This document shows positions 1 through 4,811 of a stretch of 7,487 nt of DNA, piece by piece. The DNA is from an uncultured bacterium (GTDB taxonomy: Bacteria > Eisenbacteria > RBG-16-71-46 > CAIMUX01): positions 1 to 7,487 of the forward strand of contig CAMPIC010000129.1 of assembly GCA_946886185.1 (NCBI GenBank). Direction: 5' to 3'. The stretch's first letter is position 1. Each line of letters begins with the position of its first letter. The translations under genes and the position numbers were made by a program. The notes under the pieces were generated by a model. It searched no databases, was not told the DNA's origin, and saw nothing but the letters and a program-made list of their open reading frames with translations.

Positions 1-17
1 CATGTTGAGTGCTCCCT
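1..17 (-). promoter_or_regulatory. Ribosome binding site and start codon of an off-window minus-strand gene
   Basis: Read on the minus strand, AGGGAG (positions 17-12) is followed after 8 nt by ATG at positions 3-1, and the frame then leaves the window. This is well-spaced translation-start architecture and would make the next gene co-directional with aspS, about 280 bp downstream of it. No codon beyond the ATG is visible, so the product cannot be named. The match could be chance, since it rests on one motif and one start codon. Confidence 0.35.
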
Positions 18-26
18 GCTCTGTGA

Positions 27-114
27 GGATTCCCGCGGCCGGAAGGACCTGGCTCGGGCAAACCCTGAAGGTTCTGGGCGTCCCCGGGCGGGGTCGCCCG
101 GGTCAAAGGAATCC
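27..114 (-). other. Foldable GC-rich segment, possible structured 5' leader
   Basis: GGATTCC at 27-33 and GGAATCC at 108-114 are perfect inverted copies (7 bp) that could close a domain. Inside lies a perfect 8-bp hairpin, CCCGGGCG (83-90) with CGCCCGGG (95-102) and a 4-nt GGGT loop, plus a weaker AACC/GGTT hairpin near 61-73. The segment lies directly upstream of the minus-strand ATG at the window edge, so on that strand it would be a 5' untranslated leader. No T-run follows the strong hairpin on either strand, so it is not a classic intrinsic terminator. I do not recognise a known riboswitch consensus. The fold is read by eye only. Confidence 0.3.
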
Positions 115-190
115 ACGATGCTGCATATGCCTGGATCGAACCGGCTGCGGGTGCCGGTCCTCCGGGAAAAACGAGTCGAGACCGAGTTTA

Positions 191-228
191 GCAGAAGACC
201 CGCTCGATTCAAGCTCCGTCGAGCCGGG
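191..228 (-). terminator. Probable intrinsic terminator of aspS
   Basis: Downstream of the aspS stop the minus strand can form GCTCGA/TCGAGC (224-219 with 207-202). The stem is extended by CCC/GGG (228-226 with 201-199) across one bulged base, with an 11-nt loop. The stem is followed on that strand by the T-rich but interrupted TCTTCTGCT. It lies about 57 nt beyond the stop codon, a sensible distance. The interrupted T-tract makes it a weak intrinsic terminator; a Rho-dependent end is an alternative. Confidence 0.4.
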
Positions 229-284
229 ACGCCTCGCCGAACCGCACCGTGATGGACTGTCGGCGACTTCAGTGCGGGGCGTGA

Positions 285-2063
285 TCAGCGAGGTGGCACG
301 ATGCGGATGTGGAGTTCTTCCAGTTGCTCGGGGCGCACGGTGGATGGCGCGCCCATGAGCAGGTCTTCCGCTTTCTGATTCATCGGGAACAGGATCACTT
401 CGCGGATGTTCGGCTCGTTCGCGATCAGCATCACGATGCGGTCCACTCCCGGGGCGATGCCGCCGTGCGGAGGGGCGCCGTACTTGAACGCGCGGATCAT
501 CCCTCCGAACTTCTCGTCCACTACCGAGGCATCGTACCCGGCGATCTCGAACGCCTTGTACATGATGTCCGGACGGTGATTCCGGATCGCGCCGGAGGAG
601 AGCTCCACGCCGTTGCAGACGATGTCGTACTGATACGCGAGGATCTCGAGCGGGTCTTGCGTCAGGAGCGCTTCCATTCCCCCCTGCGGCATGGAAAACG
701 GATTGTGCGAGAACTCGATCTTCTGGTGTTCCTCGTCCCACTCGTACATCGGGAAGTCGACGATCCAGCAGAATCGATAGACTCCCTTCTCGCGCAGATC
801 GAGCTCGTCCGCCGCTTTGTTCCGCAGCCTTCCCATCAGAGTGGAGGTCGGTCCTTCTTCTCCCGCGAGGAACAGGATCGCAGACCCTTTCCCCACACCG
901 GGAAGTGCTTCGAGGGAAGCGAGCAGACTTTCATCCAGGAACTTCGCGATCGAGCCCTTGGGAGCGGAATCCTCCGGGAACGCGATCCACGCGCAACCCT
1001 TGCCGCCCTGTTCCTTGACGAACGCGTCGAAGCCGTCGAAGAACTTGCGTGACTGCGACGCCGCGGGGATGGGGAGCGCGCGCACCACACCGCCGTTTTC
1101 GACCACCGATCGGAATGCCTGGAACTCCGAAGTCTGGAAGAGCTCGGAGACGTCCTGGATCTCGCACGCGAACCTCAGGTCCGGCTTGTCGGTGCCGTAG
1201 CGCAGCATCGCATCTCGATAGGTGATGCGCGGAAACGGAGGCGCCGTCACGCGCCAGTCGGTGAACTCCTCGAAGAGCCCGCTCAGAAGATTCTCGAGCA
1301 CCTCGAAGACGTCGTCCTGCTCGGCGAACGCCATCTCGAGATCGAGCTGGTAGAACTCGCCCGGCGATCGGTCGGCCCGCGCATCTTCGTCGCGGAAGCA
1401 GGGAGCGATCTGGAAGTAGCGCGGGAAGCCCGACACCATGAGGAGCTGCTTGAACTGCTGCGGCGCCTGCGGGAGCGCATAGAACTTTCCCGGATGCACA
1501 CGGCTCGGCACGAGATAGTCGCGCGCGCCCTCCGGAGAGCTCGAGGTCAGGATCGGAGTCTGGAACTCGAAGAAGTTCATCTCCGTCATGCGCCGGCGGA
1601 TCGACTGCACCACCATGGAGCGGAGCAGCATGTTGCGATTGAGCCGCTCCCGCCTCAGATCGAGGAATCGATAGCGCAGGCGTTCCGACTCGGGCGCGTC
1701 GGTTTCGTCGGCGACGGGGAAAGGGAGGATCTCGGCGGCCGAATGGATCTCGAAGGACCGCGCCAGGATTTCCACTTCTCCGGTCGGCATGTTCGGGTTG
1801 ATGTTCGCTTCATCGCGGAGCGTCACTTCTCCGGTGATCTGCACGACGCTTTCGAGGCGCACGTTCTCCGTTGCCTCATGGAACTCCGCCGCCGTGTCGA
1901 CAACGATCTGGATGATGCCCGAGTGGTCTCGCAGCACGAGAAAGAGGAGTCCGCCGAAGTTGCGTTTGCGATGGACCCATCCGGCGAGCGTGACGGTTTG
2001 GCCCTGCAGCGAGCGTTCGATCGCGCCGCAGCGATGAGTTCGATAGCGATTGGCTCGAAACAT
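285..2063 (-). CDS. aspS: Aspartyl-tRNA synthetase (class II, bacterial type)
   Basis: This cytoplasmic enzyme charges tRNA-Asp (possibly also tRNA-Asn) with aspartate using ATP. The 592-residue product has the usual bacterial length (about 590) and domain order: N-terminal OB-fold anticodon-binding domain (about 1-110, with CGAIERSLQGQTVTLAGWV and GEVEILA), class II catalytic core, GAD-type insertion (about 295-415), then the rest of the core. Visible signatures are the flipping loop TSSSPEGARDYLVPSR (173-188), QAPQQFKQLLM (199-209), motif 2 FRDEDARADRSPGEFYQLD (223-241), and motif 3 GVDR (539-542) in a PPHGGIAPGVDRIVMLI context. Motif 2 is of the RSPGEFYQLD subtype seen in alphaproteobacteria, not the RQPEFTQID form of E. 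coli. An in-frame TGA at 2093-2091 excludes an upstream start; MFRANRYRTHRCG is a canonical beginning. The ribosome binding site is weak (CCGGA). The gene diverges from the protease gene and looks intact. Confidence 0.98.
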   Translation of the reverse strand: MFRANRYRTHRCGAIERSLQGQTVTLAGWVHRKRNFGGLLFLVLRDHSGIIQIVVDTAAEFHEATENVRLESVVQITGEVTLRDEANINPNMPTGEVEILARSFEIHSAAEILPFPVADETDAPESERLRYRFLDLRRERLNRNMLLRSMVVQSIRRRMTEMNFFEFQTPILTSSSPEGARDYLVPSRVHPGKFYALPQAPQQFKQLLMVSGFPRYFQIAPCFRDEDARADRSPGEFYQLDLEMAFAEQDDVFEVLENLLSGLFEEFTDWRVTAPPFPRITYRDAMLRYGTDKPDLRFACEIQDVSELFQTSEFQAFRSVVENGGVVRALPIPAASQSRKFFDGFDAFVKEQGGKGCAWIAFPEDSAPKGSIAKFLDESLLASLEALPGVGKGSAILFLAGEEGPTSTLMGRLRNKAADELDLREKGVYRFCWIVDFPMYEWDEEHQKIEFSHNPFSMPQGGMEALLTQDPLEILAYQYDIVCNGVELSSGAIRNHRPDIMYKAFEIAGYDASVVDEKFGGMIRAFKYGAPPHGGIAPGVDRIVMLIANEPNIREVILFPMNQKAEDLLMGAPSTVRPEQLEELHIRIVPPR

Positions 2064-2114
2064 GGAATATCCGGTGGCGGGAGTTCGGGTTCACGCGCTT
2101 CGGGGGACCTTTCC

Positions 2115-2239
2115 CCGAGCGCTCGGTCGTCGATCATGCTCCACGGCCGCGCCCGAGGAGACGGAGACACTACCGCATGCCGCGGGGAAATCGAAGCGAT
2201 GAGCGCTCCGCAAGCGCGGGAAACGGGAGGAGAGCGCTC
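2115..2239. repeat. Three copies of the palindrome GAGCGCTC, candidate operator
   Basis: The perfect 8-bp palindrome GAGCGCTC occurs at 2117-2124, 2201-2208 and 2232-2239. The first copy is embedded in a perfect 12-bp palindrome, CCGAGCGCTCGG (2115-2126). Start-to-start distances are 84 and 31 bp, close to whole numbers of helical turns (8 and 3). The only other copy I found in the window is inside the propeller gene at 5952-5959. The cluster starts about 50 bp upstream of the aspS start codon, where a repressor or activator could act on aspS or on both divergent genes. Chance enrichment in GC-rich DNA cannot be excluded. Confidence 0.3.
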
Positions 2240-2505
2240 GCTTTACGGGTGCCGCCGGGAAACCGACCCAGGGCGAAAGGAGAGGATTGCCCGTCTCTCC
2301 GAAGTACTGCACAGGAGGATGTGCGTGGCGTGGTGACGCAGGCGAAGGCGAGTGCAATCCGGGCGTAGCTGGGGGAGAGCGCGTGCCGATGCCGGTGCCG
2401 GCGGCTGTGGTATCCTGATCGGCGGTGGTTCGTCGCTTCGATCCGGGGGGAACAGCGGGAACGTCGACCGCTTCCGATCGGGGCCCTACTCATTGCTCCC
2501 ACACC

Positions 2506-2513
2506 AAAGGTGG
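2506..2513 (+). promoter_or_regulatory. Ribosome binding site that fixes the protease start
   Basis: AAAGGTGG, one mismatch from AAAGGAGG, lies 8 nt before the ATG at 2522. An in-frame GTG at 2510 would add four residues (MDLS) but sits inside this Shine-Dalgarno sequence and has no comparable signal of its own, so the ATG is preferred. Confidence 0.7.
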
Positions 2514-2521
2514 ATCTTTCT

Positions 2522-4312
2522 ATGTTCGAGCGCAGAGTTGCTTCCCTCCAGGGCGACCGGCCGGCCCGGTCCCTGATTTCCCGTTCGCCCCTCCGCCTCG
2601 CGGCGACGCTTCTCGCCGTGGGCGGCTTTTTGATCGGGGCGGATACCGTGCCCGCCGCCGAGTCCGTTGTGATCGGCAATCACGAGTACCGTCAGGTGGA
2701 CGGCGCGTGGAAGCTGTTCACCTCCCAGGGCGAGGTGTTCAGCGTCGATCCCCAGATCATCACGGTTCGGTTCGCTCCGGAAGTCTCGCTGCAGGAGCAG
2801 ACGACGCTCTTCCAGTCGCTCGATACCGAGGTGGTCCGCTCGAATCGGCTCGGTTTCATCGATCTGCGTGTCGCGGAAGGCGCGGACGTGATCGACCTGG
2901 CTCTGCGCTTCCTCGACTCGCCGCTCGTGAGCAGCGCCGAGCCCAACTCGATCGGCGCGTACCTGGCCGTTCCGAACGATCCTCGTTATGGACAGCAGTG
3001 GCATCTCAATCAGGGCAACGACGCCGACGTGGACGCGCCCGAAGCCTGGGATCTGGAAGTCGGTCGTCCCGCGATCGTGGTGGGTGTTCTCGACTCCGGA
3101 TCCGACTGGACGCACGACGACATGGGAGCGGGAGACGACGGCTATCAATCGATCTATCTCAATCCTGGAGAAGATCGGTGGACGAGCTCGGAGAACCCGA
3201 CCACCGGCAACGGGATCGACGACGATGGAAACGGCTACATCGACGACTGGAAGGGGTGGGATTTCACCAACGATGACAATGACGCGCGTGGGATCTTCGA
3301 TCACGGCACGCGCGTGGCGGGCATCGTCGCCGCGAAAACGCACAACGGCTTCGGCGTCGCAGGCGTGGCGGGAGGATTCGGGTTCGGCGATGGATTCAGC
3401 ATTCCGGGATCGAAGGTGATGGTGGTCGGCGTCGGCGACACCGCGCCCGTCACCGCGATCCTCGATGACGCGATTCTCTACGCGATGGACAACGGAGCCC
3501 GGGTCATCACCATGAGCCTCACCGTCGGTCAAACCGCCGCAGTCGACGCCGCGCTCGCGGAAGCCTGGAATTCCGGCCTGCTCATCGACTGCGCTTCCGG
3601 AAATAGCAGCGGAGCGGTCAGCTACCCCGCGCGCGATGCCAACGTCATCGCCGTGGGGGCCACGACCCAATCGGATGCAATCGCGGGATTCTCCTGCCGC
3701 GGAATCGATCAGGAGCTGGCCGCGCCCGGAGTGAGCATTCTCTCTTGCGTGTACGGCGATGGGTTCGCCTCCGGAGATGGAACCTCGTTCGCCGCGCCGA
3801 TCGTGGGCGGAGTGTCGGCCTTGTTGTTCTCCGTCAATCCCGCGCTCACCAACGTCGATGCGCGCCAGATCCTGCGCGACACGGCCGATAAGGTCGGAGG
3901 TTACAACTACAACTGGAATCCGGGCCTACCTGGACATTCCCAGGAGCTCGGCTACGGCCGCGTGAATGCGCGTGCCGCCGTCGAGGCCGCGGGCGCGACC
4001 GCCTCGGTTCCCGGCGGCTCCAGTGTCGCCTCGAGCGTGCTGACCCTGCAGCCCAATGTTCCCAATCCCTTCCGGCCTGCCACACACATCCGGTACACGC
4101 TCGGCCAGCCGGGCCACGTCACCGTGTCGGTGCAGAACGTGTTGGGGCAGCATCTGACGACGCTGGTCGACGAGCTGCAGCCCGCGGGCGCGCACGGCGT
4201 GGTCTGGGACGGCCGCGACGAGCTCGGCCGCAACGCCGCAAGCGGGATCTATCTGTACCGCGTAACCAACGGCTCGGAGACCTCGACGGGAAAGATGCTC
4301 CTGACGCGCTGA
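2522..4312 (+). CDS. Secreted subtilisin-like serine protease (S8) with FlgD/T9SS-type C-terminal domain
   Basis: An exported endopeptidase of 596 residues counted from the ATG. A long basic n-region and the hydrophobic stretch LAATLLAVGGFLIGA (about 27-40) form a Sec signal peptide with likely cleavage after VPAA (46). Residues about 76-145 resemble the autoinhibitory prodomain of fervidolysin-like proteases, ending just before PNDPRYGQQWHLN (151-163). The catalytic domain (about 155-490) keeps the full S8 set: Asp191 in VLDSG, His261 in HGTRVAGI, oxyanion Asn361 in ASGNSSG and Ser422 in GTSFAAP. An acidic NGIDDDGNGYIDDWKGWDF insertion (230-248) is typical of secreted S8 enzymes and may bind calcium. 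After a Ser/Gly-rich linker, residues about 505-596 form an Ig-like FlgD/type-A sorting domain (PNVPNPFRPATHIRYTL to ASGIYLYR and KMLLTR). The protein is probably active and surface-attached or released; its substrate is unknown. It stands alone on its strand, convergent with the propeller gene. Confidence 0.95.
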   Translation: MFERRVASLQGDRPARSLISRSPLRLAATLLAVGGFLIGADTVPAAESVVIGNHEYRQVDGAWKLFTSQGEVFSVDPQIITVRFAPEVSLQEQTTLFQSLDTEVVRSNRLGFIDLRVAEGADVIDLALRFLDSPLVSSAEPNSIGAYLAVPNDPRYGQQWHLNQGNDADVDAPEAWDLEVGRPAIVVGVLDSGSDWTHDDMGAGDDGYQSIYLNPGEDRWTSSENPTTGNGIDDDGNGYIDDWKGWDFTNDDNDARGIFDHGTRVAGIVAAKTHNGFGVAGVAGGFGFGDGFSIPGSKVMVVGVGDTAPVTAILDDAILYAMDNGARVITMSLTVGQTAAVDAALAEAWNSGLLIDCASGNSSGAVSYPARDANVIAVGATTQSDAIAGFSCRGIDQELAAPGVSILSCVYGDGFASGDGTSFAAPIVGGVSALLFSVNPALTNVDARQILRDTADKVGGYNYNWNPGLPGHSQELGYGRVNARAAVEAAGATASVPGGSSVASSVLTLQPNVPNPFRPATHIRYTLGQPGHVTVSVQNVLGQHLTTLVDELQPAGAHGVVWDGRDELGRNAASGIYLYRVTNGSETSTGKMLLTR

Positions 4313-4325
4313 TCCGGCGAGTGTG

Positions 4326-4357
4326 AATAAAAGACGCGGCGCAGACCGGGCGCCGCG
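4326..4357 (-). terminator. Intrinsic terminator facing the propeller gene
   Basis: On the minus strand a perfect 8-bp stem (CGCGGCGC/GCGCCGCG, arms 4357-4350 and 4342-4335, 7-nt loop) is followed at once by TCTTTTATT. This is a good stem plus U-tract for transcripts coming leftward from the propeller gene, about 450 nt beyond its stop. On the plus strand the stem has no T-run after it, so it would stop the protease transcript less well, though the hairpin may protect that 3' end. Its inner edge overlaps the first unit of the palindromic repeat cluster. Confidence 0.6.
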
Positions 4358-4476
4358 CTCCCGGCGCGGGAGTGAGTGGCACGGATTTCGCGTCCGACAC
4401 TCCGGCGCTCCCGGCGCGGGCGTGTGACACGGATTTCGCGTCCTGCGCTCCCGGCGCGGGAGTGACTGGTACGGAT
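4356..4476 (+). repeat. Palindromic repeat family A, cluster 1 (three degenerate units)
   Basis: Units start at 4356, 4406 and 4446 (spacing 50 and 40 bp). Each begins with the near-palindrome CGCTCCCGGCGCGGGAGTG (8-bp stem, GCG loop) followed by a version of GTGGCACGGAT. Unit 1 has GTGGCACGGAT, unit 2 GTGACACGGAT plus a changed stem base, and unit 3 CTGGTACGGAT. Between units lies short variable sequence such as TTTCGCGTCC. The same family, in the same orientation but much better preserved, lies at 7311-7487. No protein gene covers it. Confidence 0.85.
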
Positions 4477-4516
4477 GGCCCTTCGATCGGTGTTCGTTCG
4501 GAGGGCCGCCCCTTTT
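4477..4516 (+). terminator. Possible terminator of the protease transcript
   Basis: A 10-bp stem (GGCCCTTCGA at 4477-4486 pairing with 4498-4507, one G-T wobble, 11-nt loop) is followed on the plus strand by GCCCCTTTT. The T-run is short and starts 6 nt after the stem, so it is only a moderate intrinsic terminator. It lies about 165 nt after the protease stop codon, directly behind the third palindromic unit. Confidence 0.4.
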
Positions 4517-4597
4517 CGCCCACCCGCGTCGTCCCCACTGTGCGCTGCGGCAGGTCGGGCTCTCATCCTGGGGTCGCCGCCCTGGAATCCCGCCGCC

Positions 4598-4785
4598 AAC
4601 GGCATCGACCGCTGTCTCAACAACACCGGCTGGGACCAGCAGGGAGCTCGTTCGTCGCCGGGATCGCCCGCTGTACACACGACCCCGGCTGGCGACCGGC
4701 GACCAGCAGGGGGCTCGTTCGTCGCCGGCATCGTGCTCTGTATCCACAACAAGGGCTGGAGACCAACAGGGTGCTCGCTGGTTCC
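4598..4785 (+). repeat. Tandem repeat family B (three imperfect units of about 60-67 bp)
   Basis: Three diverged units lie at about 4598-4656, 4657-4723 and 4724-4785. Shared blocks in order are GGCATCG, CTGT, CACAAC or a variant, GGCTGG, GACCAGCAGGG and GCTCGTTCGTC. The second unit has a small internal duplication (GCGACCGGCGACC). Unit cores carry the short inverted repeat GCTGG/CCAGC. The family is unrelated to family A and fills the space between it and the end of the propeller gene. I see no coding frame consistently kept across units. Confidence 0.75.
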
Positions 4786-4811
4786 GCCCGTGTGCGTCCC
4801 GCAGACGCGAA

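Larger units (their letters stand above)
2064..2521. other. Divergent intergenic region between aspS and the protease gene
   Basis: These 458 bp must hold the promoters of both flanking genes. No convincing -35/-10 pair could be picked out by eye; a TGG-TATCCT string near 2407-2415 on the plus strand resembles an extended -10 element but has no matching -35. The open frames here are Arg/Pro/Ser-rich and look like nothing known, so I regard the region as non-coding. It holds three GAGCGCTC palindromes (listed separately) and a run of three small hairpins at 2279-2300, 2309-2324 and 2328-2339. Confidence 0.6.

Noticed and set aside
126..194. tRNA-like pieces on the minus strand: GGTTCGATCC (142-133) and a CTGCTAA anticodon-loop-like string (194-188)
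   Set aside because: The two pieces are too far apart for a serine tRNA, the anticodon stem does not pair, the T stem has a mismatch, and no acceptor stem or CCA is present.
118..252. Small plus-strand open frame of 44 codons with AAAGGA 7 nt upstream, very rich in arginine
   Set aside because: It overlaps the probable aspS terminator hairpin, resembles no small basic protein I know, and Arg/Pro-rich frames arise easily in GC-rich DNA.
293..308. GTGGCACGATGCGGAT near the aspS stop, similar to the family-A tail
   Set aside because: It encodes the conserved C-terminal residues of aspS, lacks the palindrome, and differs in spacing, so it is coincidental.
309..1052. Long plus-strand open frame opposite aspS
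   Set aside because: It is fully antisense to a clearly recognisable aspS and shows no family-like sequence; codon bias of GC-rich genes creates such frames.
2340..2390. SRP RNA-like string (ATCCGGGCGTAGCTGGG)
   Set aside because: It recalls the 3' half of the small SRP RNA, but the conserved domain IV with its GGAA tetraloop is absent, so the likeness is probably chance.
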